From CAZBDU01 sp964490725 (GTDB lineage: Bacteria; Spirochaetota; Spirochaetia; SZUA-6; DRHE01), in contig CAZBDU010000008.1 in the NCBI GenBank assembly GCA_964490725.1, positions 1-64,000 on the forward strand: a DNA stretch of 64,000 bases, written 5' to 3'. Shown one piece after another: positions 47,924-56,192 of the stretch (the first letter of the stretch is position 1; each line of letters starts with the position of its first letter). The translations under genes were made by a program, and so were the position numbers. A model generated the notes under the pieces. It ran no database searches, was not told where the DNA came from, and saw nothing but the letters and a program-made list of their open reading frames with translations.

Positions 47924-49723
47924 TCAGCGGCTGATTACCACGATGGCCAGGTCCGCGTAGGTGTTGGGGTCCTCGGTCACCTCGCGGCCGGCCTCGGTGT
48001 CCAGGGCGATCATACGGTGGATGTGGATCTTCTGCTCCCGGCAGAGGTCCACGAAGTCGGCGATGGTGAAGAAGCGGCGGTTGGGGGTGTTGTACCACTT
48101 GTAGCGCAGGACGCCCGCGCTTTCCGGCGCGCGGCCCTGCTCGGCCAGCATGCGGCGGAGCTTATAGTAGGCGAAGTTGGGAAAGCTGACGATACCGCGG
48201 CGGCCGATGCGGATGATCTCCTTCAGCAGCCCCTCCACGTCCAGGATGGCCTGCAGGGTGCGCGACAGAAGCACCGTGTCGTAGCTGGAATCGGGGAACA
48301 GGTCCAGGTGCTGGTTCAAGTCGGCGTGCACCACGTCCAGGCCCAGCCTGGAGCAGGAAACGATGGCGGCCTGGTCCAGCTCCACTCCGGTGAGGCCCTC
48401 GAATCCGAGCCGCTTCAGCCGCCAGAGCAGCTCCCCGTGCCCGCAGCCCAGGTCCAGGACGCTGGCGCCGCGGGGGATCAGGTCGATGATGCTGTCGTAG
48501 TCCAGCCGGTCGGGGTGGAAGATGCTCACCGGGTCCTGGGGCGCCTCCAGGCCGCCCACCCCTGGCGCCTCCCCCGTGAGGTCGGCCAGGAAGGCGCGGA
48601 TGATCTCCCCGTAGATCTCCAGGTTGTGCTCCAGAAGAAAGGAGTCGTGCCCGTAGGAGCTGGCCACGTTGCAGTAGCTCACCCGCCTTCCCGCCAGCAC
48701 CAGGGAGTCCACCAGGAGGCGTGACTCCTCCGGCGGAAAGAGCCAGTCGCTTTCGTAGCTGAGCACGAGCCACCGGCTGTCCGCTCTCCCGATGCTGCGG
48801 ACCAGCTCCTCCCGGGTGCTGCCGATGTCGAACAGGTCCATGGCCAGAGACAGGGCGATGTAGCTGTTGGCGTCGAAGCGCTCCACGAAACGATCTCCCT
48901 GGTAGCCCAGGTAGGAGCCCACGGAGAAGCGCGTCTCGAACAGGGTCGACACGTCCCGGGGGGCATTGCGGTCCTCCTCGAACTTCAGCTGCATCGACTC
49001 GCGGCTGAGGTAGGTGATGTGCCCGATCATGCGGGCGATGGCCAGCCCCGTGTCCGGGCCCCGCTGCCGGTCGTAGTACTGGCCGTCCCGGTAGTTGGGG
49101 TCATGGAGGATCGCGTTCCTGCCCACGATGTCGAAGGCCAGGGACTGGCTGGTCAGGCGCGAGGCGGTCGCGATGGCCACGCACCCGGCCACCTTGGTGG
49201 GGTAGCCTGCGGCCCAGCCCAGCACCTGCTGCCCCCCCATGGATCCTCCGATCACGGCCAGAAGGCGGGAGATGCCCAGCTCGTCCACCAGCCGCTTCTG
49301 CGCCTCCACCATGTCGCAGATGGTGACGGTGGGGAACTCCCGCCCGTAGGGGCGGCCGGTGGCGGGATTGACGCTGCTGGGGCCGGTGGTGCCGCGGCAG
49401 CCGCCCAGCACATTGGGGCAGATCACGAACAGCCGGTTCGTGTCGATGGGTTTTCCCGGTCCCACCATGATCTCCCACCAGCCGGGCTCGTCAACCGTGC
49501 CGTGGCTCGCCACGTGGCTGTCGCCGCTCAGGGCGTGGCAGACGAGCACCGCATTGCTGCGTGCCTGGTTCAGCTCCCCGTAGGTTTCGTAGCAGATGGT
49601 GACCGTCTCCAGAGCGTCGCCGAGCTCCAGAGGCAGGGGCTGCGGCAGCGTAAGGTACTTCGCGTGGGCCAGGGGTCTGGCTGTGCGGACGGCGTCGCTG
49701 CTGGCCAGAAAATCGTCGTTCAC
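47924..49723 (-). CDS. metX: Homoserine O-acetyltransferase (MetX) fused to a MetW methyltransferase-like domain
   Basis: The 599-residue protein has an alpha/beta-hydrolase MetX domain (about 1-370: ICYETYGELNQARSNAVLVC, HALSGDSHVA, NVLGGCRGTTGPSSVNPATG, nucleophile GGSMGGQQVLGW, catalytic SSYGHDSFLLE). A MetW domain follows (about 400-599: LIPRGASVLDLGCGHGELLW, VELDQ, SYDTVLLSRTLQAILD, SFPNFAYYKLR). MetX acetylates homoserine for methionine synthesis, and MetW is an accessory partner usually encoded separately. GTG 49723 with an AGGTG site is the start. An SAM-I riboswitch precedes it, consistent with control by SAM. Confidence 0.9.
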   Translation of the reverse strand: MNDDFLASSDAVRTARPLAHAKYLTLPQPLPLELGDALETVTICYETYGELNQARSNAVLVCHALSGDSHVASHGTVDEPGWWEIMVGPGKPIDTNRLFVICPNVLGGCRGTTGPSSVNPATGRPYGREFPTVTICDMVEAQKRLVDELGISRLLAVIGGSMGGQQVLGWAAGYPTKVAGCVAIATASRLTSQSLAFDIVGRNAILHDPNYRDGQYYDRQRGPDTGLAIARMIGHITYLSRESMQLKFEEDRNAPRDVSTLFETRFSVGSYLGYQGDRFVERFDANSYIALSLAMDLFDIGSTREELVRSIGRADSRWLVLSYESDWLFPPEESRLLVDSLVLAGRRVSYCNVASSYGHDSFLLEHNLEIYGEIIRAFLADLTGEAPGVGGLEAPQDPVSIFHPDRLDYDSIIDLIPRGASVLDLGCGHGELLWRLKRLGFEGLTGVELDQAAIVSCSRLGLDVVHADLNQHLDLFPDSSYDTVLLSRTLQAILDVEGLLKEIIRIGRRGIVSFPNFAYYKLRRMLAEQGRAPESAGVLRYKWYNTPNRRFFTIADFVDLCREQKIHIHRMIALDTEAGREVTEDPNTYADLAIVVISR

Positions 49724-49813
49724 GATACGTTCACCTCGATATCGAGGAATCGGGGAATGGCCGGCGTGAATGTTCTTGCCAGGGCTGGATGGAACCTTCG
49801 GTTCCTTCGAACC

Positions 49814-49917
49814 ACATCGTCCCCGTCTCGGGTTGGCGTTGGCACCTTTGCCCCGGCAGGTGGCGGGAGCAGGTTGCCGTGCGGTCACCGGGCCAATTCC
49901 CTCACGCACTCTCGATG
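49814..49917 (-). ncRNA. SAM-I (S-box) riboswitch upstream of metX
   Basis: The minus-strand leader shows S-box hallmarks in order: CATCGAGAG, GAGGGAATTGGCCC, a GGTGACC bulge, CGGCAACC, then GGTGCCAACGCC and a closing GGGACGATG that pairs CGATG with the initial CATCG. Downstream (49805-49791) a GGAACC-GAA-GGTTCC hairpin may be part of the expression platform. Position before a methionine-biosynthesis gene is as expected. Confidence 0.85.
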
Positions 49918-49925
49918 CAGGCACA

Positions 49926-49955
49926 AGATTAAGTTAAAATGAGTAACAGAGTCAA
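49926..49955 (-). promoter_or_regulatory. Promoter of the riboswitch-metX transcript
   Basis: On the minus strand TTGACT (49955-49950), 18 bp, TAATCT (49931-49926), ending 9 bp before the riboswitch starts. A 17-bp spacing with TTAATC is also possible. Confidence 0.6.
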
Positions 49956-49991
49956 GATATATCGATCGTCACGGATCACGGGGAGGTAGCG

Positions 49992-51011
49992 ATGCCCAGA
50001 GAGATGGTAGAGCGGCTGTGGAAACGGGGGAAGGAGTTTCTGGGTGTGGAGCATCCCATCCTCGGGGGAGCGATGACCTGGATCTCCGAATCCAACCTGG
50101 TTTCGGCCATCTCCAACGCCGGAGCCTTCGGAGTGCTGGCCGGCGGCAACATGCCGCCGGAGCTGCTCAAGGAGGAAATCCGCAAGACCTTCGACAAGAC
50201 GGACAAGCCTTTCGGCGTGAACCTGATCAGCATCGCTCCGAACTTCCGCAGGCATCTGGAGCACGTCCTGGAGATCGGCTTTCCCTACATCATCTTCGCC
50301 GGCGGGCTGCCGCCCCGGGACGCCATCAGCAAGGTGAAGCAGACCGCCAGCAGGTTGATCTGCTTCGCTCCCACGGTGGGGATCGCCCGGAACCTGGTCC
50401 GTGAAGGCGTGGACGCCCTGGTGGTGGAGGGGCACGAGGCCGGGGGGCACATCGGCCCGGTGTCCACGGCGGTGCTGGCCGAGCAGATCCTGCCCCGGGT
50501 CACGGAGGTCCCCGTGTTCGTGGCCGGGGGAATCGGCAGCGGCGTGATGATGGTGCACTACCTGATGATGGGGGCCTCGGGGGTGCAGCTCGGGACGATG
50601 TTCGCCGTGGCGGAGGAGTCGCCTGCGCACGAGAACTTCAAGCAGGCTCTGCTGCGGGCCTCCGCCAAGGATGCCGTGCCGACCTCCCAGTTCGACCCCC
50701 GCATTCCGGTGATCCCGGTGCGCGCCCTCACCAACGAGGGGACCCGCGATTTCGCCACCCTACAGCTGGGCTTGGTGGCGCAGCTGGAGCGCAAGCAGGT
50801 CACCGCCAGCGAGGCCGGCAGGGCGCTGGAGGAGTTCTGGATCGGCGGGCTGCGCCGGGCTGCCATCGATGGGGACGTGGAGCGCGGGTCTCTGATGGCC
50901 GGCCAGAGCGTGGGGCTGGTGCGGGAGATCCTGCCGGTGAGCCGGATCATCGACAAGCTCATCCAGGAGGGGGTGGAGGAGGCGGAGAAGATCCTCCAGC
51001 GCCTGTCCTGA
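49992..51011 (+). CDS. Nitronate monooxygenase/FabK-like flavoprotein
   Basis: The 339-residue FMN-barrel protein matches the 2-nitropropane dioxygenase/FabK family: HPILGGAMTWISESNLVSAI, SNAGAFGVLAGGNM, FGVNLI, VVEGHEAGGHIGPVST, VFVAGGIGSGVMMVHYLMMG, ASGVQLGTMFAVAEESPAHE. Members oxidise nitronates or reduce enoyl-ACP. The H-E-A-G-G-H motif occurs in both groups, so the reaction is unsettled. GGGGAGG precedes the ATG. It diverges from metX. A GC-rich hairpin (about 51017-51034) follows. Confidence 0.82.
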   Translation: MPREMVERLWKRGKEFLGVEHPILGGAMTWISESNLVSAISNAGAFGVLAGGNMPPELLKEEIRKTFDKTDKPFGVNLISIAPNFRRHLEHVLEIGFPYIIFAGGLPPRDAISKVKQTASRLICFAPTVGIARNLVREGVDALVVEGHEAGGHIGPVSTAVLAEQILPRVTEVPVFVAGGIGSGVMMVHYLMMGASGVQLGTMFAVAEESPAHENFKQALLRASAKDAVPTSQFDPRIPVIPVRALTNEGTRDFATLQLGLVAQLERKQVTASEAGRALEEFWIGGLRRAAIDGDVERGSLMAGQSVGLVREILPVSRIIDKLIQEGVEEAEKILQRLS

Positions 51012-51058
51012 TCCTGCCGGCTCCCGGGGGCCGGCGAAAAACTCTCAGGACCGTCTCG

Positions 51059-51087
51059 TTGACGGCTCCCCGGGCAGGCTCTAGAAT
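51059..51087 (+). promoter_or_regulatory. Promoter in front of the truncated sugar ABC operon
   Basis: TTGACG (51059-51064), 17 bp, TAGAAT (51082-51087). It lies about 70 bp before the point where permease homology starts abruptly, so it should drive the stump and the dehydrogenase behind it. Confidence 0.55.
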
Positions 51088-51156
51088 AGCGGTTTGGGGC
51101 TCGCGCGAAGGGAGCGCTGCGAGCCCTGAAGCCCGCTACGACCGGGCACCGGACCG

Positions 51157-51912
51157 GTCTACTGGACCCTGGCCACCGCCTTCAAGCCGGACATGGAGAC
51201 CTACGTCTTTCCCCCTGTCTACTTCCCGAAGCACCCCACGGTGGAGCCCTTCAAGCTGCTGTTCGACTACTACCCCTTCGCCCACTACGTGCGCAACTCC
51301 ATCATCGTGACGCTGTCCACCACGGCGATCGTCACCGTGGCCGGCATGTTCGCGGCCTACGGCCTGAGCGTGTACCGCTTCAAGGGCGCCAACCTGGTGC
51401 TGTACTTCCTGATCTTCACGCGCATCATCCTGCCGCTGTCGCTGCTGCTGCCCTTCTACCTGGTGGTCACCCGGCTGGGGCTGCAGGACAGGCTCCTGAG
51501 CATGATCCTGGCCAACGTCTACCTCACCTATCCCTTCGCCGTGCTGATCATGAAGAGCTTCTTCGACGGCTTCCCCCGGGACCTGGTGGACGCGGGGATC
51601 GTGGACGGTTGCTCCCGCACCATGGTGCTGCTGCGGATCGTGCTGCCGGTGAGCGCCGCCGGGATCGCCTCTTCGGCCATCATCTCCTACCTGTGGACCT
51701 GGAACGAGCTCATCTATGCCTTCGTGTTCACCAGCACCCCCGCCTCCCAGCCCGTCACGGTGGGCTGCTTCGACGCCATCGGCGACATCTTCGTCAACTG
51801 GAACCAGATCTGCGCCGGAGCCACCATCGCCGCGCTTCCCGGCATCCTGTTCGTCCTCTTTGCGCAGAAGTACCTGGTGGCCGGGCTGTCCGCCGGCGCC
51901 CTGAAGTTCTAG
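51157..51912 (+). pseudogene. Sugar ABC transporter permease (MalG type), 5'-truncated
   Basis: Homology begins abruptly at VYWTLATAFKPDMETYVFPP, the end of the first membrane helix in MalG-type permeases. An in-frame TGA lies at 51127 and no start codon occurs between it and ATG 51193, which has no ribosome site. From there the protein is complete, with five membrane helices and the EAA-type loop DAGIVDGCSRTMVLLRIVLP. The N-terminal helix and the binding-protein and first-permease genes are missing, so it cannot form a transporter from this locus. Confidence 0.7.
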
Positions 51913-51921
51913 GAAGGCGCC

Positions 51922-52980
51922 ATGGACGGTTCCCTGGCCGTGATTCTGGAGGCGCCCGGGCGGATCGCGGTGCGGCGCATCCCTGTGCCCCGGGTGCCGG
52001 GCCCGGCGGTGCGGGTGGAGATGGGCGCCTGCGGCATCTGCGGCAGCGACGTGCGCTACTACCTGGGTGAAAACCCCTGGGCCCTGCACACCCTGGGACG
52101 GCACCTTCCTTCACCCCCGAACCTGGTGCTGGGCCACGAGGTGGCCGGGATGATCCCGGCGGCCCCGGGGAGCCCGGCCCGGCGCGTGGCCGTCCTGGCC
52201 TACAGGTCCTGCGGTACCTGCACCTACTGCCGCAGCGGGCGGGAGAACCTCTGCGAGCACATGGAGCACTTCGGGCACAGCGCGGGGTGGGGGACCATGC
52301 CCTACTACCCGGGAGGGATGTCCGAGCGGTTCGACATCTGGGAAGGCTTCGCCCGGGATATCCCTGGCTCCATCTCCTTCGAGGAGGCGACCTTTCTGGA
52401 TGGGCTGGCAGTGGCGGTGCACGCCGTGGATCGGACGGGACTGGTGGAGGGCGGCCGGCTGGGGGTGATCGGGCTGGGCCCCATCGGGCTGCTGGCCGCC
52501 CAGGCGGCCGCGGCGCGGGGCGCCTGCCGCGTGGTGGGGTGCGACACCGCGGCGCTGCCGGTGGAGCTGGCCGCGGCAGCCGGTCTGGAGGGGATGATCC
52601 GGGGAGGAAGCGAGGCGCTGCTGGGCCACCTGGGCGGGGGAGGCAAGCTGGACGCCGTGGTGGACACGGTGGGAAGCGCCGCTTCCATCCGCGACGGTCT
52701 TTCCATGCTGGAGAAGTCCGGCGCCCTCGTCCTGCTGGCCGTGCACCCCGAGCCGGTGCCGCTGGCGCCGGTGGCCTTCAGCGGCGAGCGGCGTATCCTC
52801 TCCTCGGCCAACAACCTGTACCGGGACTTCCCGCGGGCCATCGAGCTGCTGGGCTCCGGCAGGGTGAGGGTGTCCTCGCTGGTGACGCACCGCTTCCCCC
52901 TGAGTGAGGCCGGGGATGCCTTCCGGGTCATGCTCCACAAGGATTCCGAGCGCGCCTACAAGGTGATTCTGCACCCTTGA
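51922..52980 (+). CDS. Zinc-dependent medium-chain alcohol dehydrogenase
   Basis: The 352-residue MDR enzyme has motifs GACGICGSDVRYYLGEN and LGHEVAGM for the catalytic zinc, CGTCTYCRSGRENLC for the structural zinc, and IGLGPIGLLAAQAAAARG for the cofactor. It is closest in style to sorbitol/threonine-type dehydrogenases, and the substrate is unknown. AGGAAGG precedes ATG 51922. It follows the truncated permease by 9 bp and was probably the last gene of a sugar uptake operon that has lost its front part. Confidence 0.8.
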   Translation: MDGSLAVILEAPGRIAVRRIPVPRVPGPAVRVEMGACGICGSDVRYYLGENPWALHTLGRHLPSPPNLVLGHEVAGMIPAAPGSPARRVAVLAYRSCGTCTYCRSGRENLCEHMEHFGHSAGWGTMPYYPGGMSERFDIWEGFARDIPGSISFEEATFLDGLAVAVHAVDRTGLVEGGRLGVIGLGPIGLLAAQAAAARGACRVVGCDTAALPVELAAAAGLEGMIRGGSEALLGHLGGGGKLDAVVDTVGSAASIRDGLSMLEKSGALVLLAVHPEPVPLAPVAFSGERRILSSANNLYRDFPRAIELLGSGRVRVSSLVTHRFPLSEAGDAFRVMLHKDSERAYKVILHP

Positions 52981-53060
52981 ACGTGCGGGCGCGGCCGTGC
53001 GCCTGCGGTGCGCCGGCGGCGGCGCAACCCTGCAGGTGCACGGCCAGCCCCTCCGACCCC

Positions 53061-53089
53061 TGGAAAACGTGATCGAAATCGCGTATAAT
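53061..53089 (+). promoter_or_regulatory. Promoter of the ferritin-like/two-component unit
   Basis: TGGAAA (53061-53066), 17 bp, TATAAT (53084-53089), 28 bp before the ATG at 53118, which follows GAGAGGGGAG. The -35 is weak and the -10 perfect. Confidence 0.5.
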
Positions 53090-53117
53090 CGGCCCAACAC
53101 GACGTGAGAGGGGAGCC

Positions 53118-53573
53118 ATGATTGCGTTCAAAGACCTGAATGAGATCCTCAGGATGACCATCACCTGGGAGAAGCAGCTGAAGGATTTCTACGATGTGGC
53201 AGAGTACGCCATCAAGGACCCTAAGGCCAAGGGGATGGTTCGCCTCCTGCGGGAAAGACTGCTGGAGAAGCTGGAGATCCTGGAAGGCGTGGACGTGAGC
53301 CGGTTCGGGAAGACCGAGTGGGTCCGCTACGCCCCGAGCTACCGCGACGAGGAGCTCAATCCCGCGGGCCGGATCGGCCGCGATTCCCGGCCGCAGGAGA
53401 TCCTGGAGCACATGGTCGAGTACGAGGAGAAGCTCAAGACGATCTACTCCGCCATTTCCAACAACCTGATCAGCCGAGCTCAGAAGGAGCTGTTCGATTC
53501 CCTGGTCCTGTTCAAGGAGGAGCAGATCGGCGAGGCCAGAAGGCTGATGGAGACTCACAGCCTGGGACGGTAG
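53118..53573 (+). CDS. Ferritin-like/rubrerythrin-type small helical protein
   Basis: The 151-residue all-helical protein begins FKDLNEILRMTITWEKQLKD and contains FYDVAEYAIKDPKAKGMVRL and later ILEHMVEYEEKLKTIYSAIS, with paired Glu residues and a few His spaced as in ferritin-like four-helix bundles. The E-x2-H iron ligand motifs are incomplete, so iron binding is not certain. It has no signal peptide. It is followed 1 bp later by a histidine kinase gene and then a response regulator, so it may act in that signalling pathway. Confidence 0.6.
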   Translation: MIAFKDLNEILRMTITWEKQLKDFYDVAEYAIKDPKAKGMVRLLRERLLEKLEILEGVDVSRFGKTEWVRYAPSYRDEELNPAGRIGRDSRPQEILEHMVEYEEKLKTIYSAISNNLISRAQKELFDSLVLFKEEQIGEARRLMETHSLGR

Positions 53574-53574
53574 C

Positions 53575-54951
53575 TTGCTCAACCCTTCGAAGATCGACTC
53601 CTCCGAGTACCAGGATCTCAACAAGGTCATCGCCTGGTTCATCCGTCTACGCTGGGTGGCCGTGGCCGGCGTGCTGGCCACCCTGCTGGTGGTGGACCTG
53701 CGGCTGTCCTACGCGCTGCACTACACGGTGCTGTACCCCTTGCTGGGGGTCCTGCTTTTCTTCAATACGCTGTTCACCCTGTACTTCACGGTGCTGAAGA
53801 AGCGCAACCTGACCCGCCGGGAGACGATGGCTCTCTTCAACGTGCAGATCGGCTGCGACTACGCGCTGCTGCTTCTGCTGGCCTACTTCACCGGGTTTCT
53901 GGAGAATCCGTTCATCTACTTCTTCGTGTTCCACATCATGATGACCTCGTTCATCTTCTCCTCGGACGTGGTCTTCCTCTATGTCGGAGGCCTGATCGCG
54001 GTTCTGGTGGCGGTCTTCTTCGCCGAGTACTACAGGCTGATCCCCCACTTTGCGCTTCGGGGCGGTTCGAACGGAAGCTACTTCCAGCTCTACCTGCCCC
54101 GGGCGCTGGGGCTGTGCTCGACGCTGATGATCTCCGCCTATCTCATCACCGCGATCAAGGACCGCATCGCGGAGAAGGGGCGCCGGGTGGAGGTCGAGCT
54201 GGACCGGTACAAGAACCTGGACAAGATCAAGAGCAACTTCATTCTTCAAGTCACCCACGAGCTGCGCGGGCCCATCGCCGCCATGAACGGCTACCACGAG
54301 ATGATCCTGCGGGGAATCACCGGCGAGGTGCCGGGGCGCACCACGGAGGTGGTCACCAAGGCAAATCGCCGCACGGAGAACCTCCTGCAGATCATCGACG
54401 AGATGCTGGACTACGCCTACATGAAATCCGAGGAGGAGGTCCGCTACACCAAGACCCAGGTCTTGCTGAAGGAGATCATCGACGGCCAGCTGGAAGTGGC
54501 TTCCGGCCCGGCCGAGCAGAAGGGGATCCGCCTGGTTTCAAACTGCGGCCGGGAGCTGCGGGTGTGGTCCAGCCGGGACCTGCTCAACATCATTCTGGCC
54601 AATCTGATCAACAACGCCGTCAAGTACTCTCCCTGCCAGAGCTCCATCGCGGTGAACGCCGCCGCCGAGGGCAAAGAGGTGCACCTGATGGTCAAGGACG
54701 AAGGCTACGGCATCCCGCCGGAGGAGATGGACAATATCTTCGAGGAGTTCTATCGCACGCGGCACGCCAGGGAGCTGGAGCGGGACGGCACCGGCCTGGG
54801 GCTGCCAATCGTGAAGCGGGCGGTGGAGTCGCTGAACGGACGGATCACCGTCTATTCGGAGGTGGACAAGGGTACCACTTTCCACATATTCTTCCCCAGG
54901 GAAGAGCACACCGACGGAGGTGGGGATGATGAGCAAGATACTGATCGTTGA
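53575..54951 (+). CDS. Membrane sensor histidine kinase
   Basis: The 458-residue kinase has about six membrane helices (to about 205; VAVAGVLATLLVVDLRLSYA, IYFFVFHIMMTSFIFSSDVV). A dimerisation helix follows with phospho-His in ILQVTHELRGPIAAMNGYHE, the N box LANLINNAVKYS, G1 KDEGYGIPPEE, F box EEFYRT and G2 GTGLGLPIVK. The start is TTG 53575, directly after the previous stop. The membrane input domain is similar to that of the kinase at 56179-57579 (GFLENPF, GGIDNPF). It overlaps the response regulator gene by 23 bp. Confidence 0.87.
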   Translation: MLNPSKIDSSEYQDLNKVIAWFIRLRWVAVAGVLATLLVVDLRLSYALHYTVLYPLLGVLLFFNTLFTLYFTVLKKRNLTRRETMALFNVQIGCDYALLLLLAYFTGFLENPFIYFFVFHIMMTSFIFSSDVVFLYVGGLIAVLVAVFFAEYYRLIPHFALRGGSNGSYFQLYLPRALGLCSTLMISAYLITAIKDRIAEKGRRVEVELDRYKNLDKIKSNFILQVTHELRGPIAAMNGYHEMILRGITGEVPGRTTEVVTKANRRTENLLQIIDEMLDYAYMKSEEEVRYTKTQVLLKEIIDGQLEVASGPAEQKGIRLVSNCGRELRVWSSRDLLNIILANLINNAVKYSPCQSSIAVNAAAEGKEVHLMVKDEGYGIPPEEMDNIFEEFYRTRHARELERDGTGLGLPIVKRAVESLNGRITVYSEVDKGTTFHIFFPREEHTDGGGDDEQDTDR

Positions 54952-55294
54952 CGACGACCTGGACATCCTGGAGACCATGGGCTCCCTGCTGGAGCACGAG
55001 GGCTTCGAGATTCTCTCCGCCGACACCGTGGAGAAGGGCATCGAGTCGATTCCAGCAACTCAGCCGGACCTGATCCTGCTGGACGTGATGTTCCCCGAGA
55101 AGAAGACTCGCGGTTTCGAGGCGGCCACCGAGATCAAGGAGAAGTACCCGGACATTCCGGTGTTCGTGCTCACCTCGATCAACCGCGAGTACGCTTTCGA
55201 CTTTAACAAGGACGATATCGAGGCGGACGAGTTCATCAACAAGCCCGTCAAGATCGATCGGCTGGTCAAGCTGATTCGCAGCTACGTGGACTGA
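54929..55294 (+). CDS. Stand-alone response regulator receiver
   Basis: The 121-residue protein is a CheY-like receiver only: KILIVDDDLDILETMGSLLE with the acidic pair, phospho-Asp in LILLDVMFPEKKTRGF, Thr/Ser switch in VFVLTSIN and Lys in FINKPVKIDRL. The loop after the phospho-Asp (MFPEKKTRGFEAA) is longer than usual, as in receivers annotated with FrzZ-like or DNA-independent roles. There is no output domain, so it signals by protein contact. It overlaps the kinase gene end, so the two are partners. Confidence 0.88.
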   Translation: MSKILIVDDDLDILETMGSLLEHEGFEILSADTVEKGIESIPATQPDLILLDVMFPEKKTRGFEAATEIKEKYPDIPVFVLTSINREYAFDFNKDDIEADEFINKPVKIDRLVKLIRSYVD

Positions 55295-55310
55295 AGGGCC
55301 TGAAGGCGCT

Positions 55311-56192
55311 TCAGGCCTCCACCCGGGCGCGGGCCAGGAGGAAATCGCAGATGGCCAGAAGCTCAGCCTTCGCCGCGCTGTCCGGGAAGCCCGACAGCGC
55401 CGCGCGGCTCCTGCTCATGTGCTCTTCCGCCCGCTCGATGATGTCCACCGCCGGGTCCACCCGCGCATCCTTGTCCCCGTAGTCGTCGAGCAGCTGGAAC
55501 GCCAGCCCGAAGTCCATGCCGAACGCGCTCAAAGCTTCCACCACCTCTGGCGCCGCGTGGGTGGCCACCGCCCCGGTGCGGCAGCAGGAGGCCATGAGCT
55601 CCGCGGTCTTGTTCCGCAGTATGTCCAGGTAGGCCTCGTAGGCGGGGGGAGCGGGCGCCAGCAGGGCGCGCTGCTCGGCGATCTCTCCGAAGCACATCTT
55701 CTGCGTGGTCTGGGAGAGGATCTGGAAGATCTGGACCCGCCGGGCCTCCGGGAGGCTCATGTGCGAGAGCAGCGAGAACGCCCGGGCGTAGAGGATGTCC
55801 CCCACCAGCACCGCGCTGTGGCTGCTGTGCCTGCGGTGCAGCGCCTGCTGGCCGCGGCGGAGCTGCTCCTGGTCGATGATGTCGTCGTGGATGAGCGAGG
55901 CCGAGTGGATCAGCTCCACCGCGGTGGCCAGAGCCACCAGGGCACCGCCCAGCTCGCGCCCGTCCGGCTGCCGGCCTTCGGGCGCGGCGATCCTGGCTGC
56001 CAGCAGAACCAGCGCCGGCCGCAGCCGCTTGCCCGCATTGCGGAACAGGTAGCCCGTGGCTTGTTTCAGGTGCGCGTAGTGAGGGTAGCTTTCGTCCAGA
56101 CCTCTCAGGATGAGGGCGGGCTGGCGGTTGATCTCCGCCTCCACCCGATCGAGGTCGACGGCTATGGAACGAAAGACGTCACGTGCTGTCAT
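55311..56192 (-). CDS. Polyprenyl synthetase (trans-isoprenyl diphosphate synthase)
   Basis: The 293-residue protein has the GKRLRPALVLLAA motif, the first Asp-rich region SLIHDDIIDQEQLRRGQ and a second LLDDYGDKD, in the usual helical fold. LFRNAGKRLRP and KTAELMASCCRTGA match octaprenyl/heptaprenyl synthase relatives. The second Asp-rich motif is LDDYGD rather than DDxxD, slightly reduced. It condenses IPP with allylic diphosphates to make quinone or carrier side chains. ATG 56192 has GGAG 9 bp upstream and lies inside the end of the kinase gene. Confidence 0.87.
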   Translation of the reverse strand: MTARDVFRSIAVDLDRVEAEINRQPALILRGLDESYPHYAHLKQATGYLFRNAGKRLRPALVLLAARIAAPEGRQPDGRELGGALVALATAVELIHSASLIHDDIIDQEQLRRGQQALHRRHSSHSAVLVGDILYARAFSLLSHMSLPEARRVQIFQILSQTTQKMCFGEIAEQRALLAPAPPAYEAYLDILRNKTAELMASCCRTGAVATHAAPEVVEALSAFGMDFGLAFQLLDDYGDKDARVDPAVDIIERAEEHMSRSRAALSGFPDSAAKAELLAICDFLLARARVEA

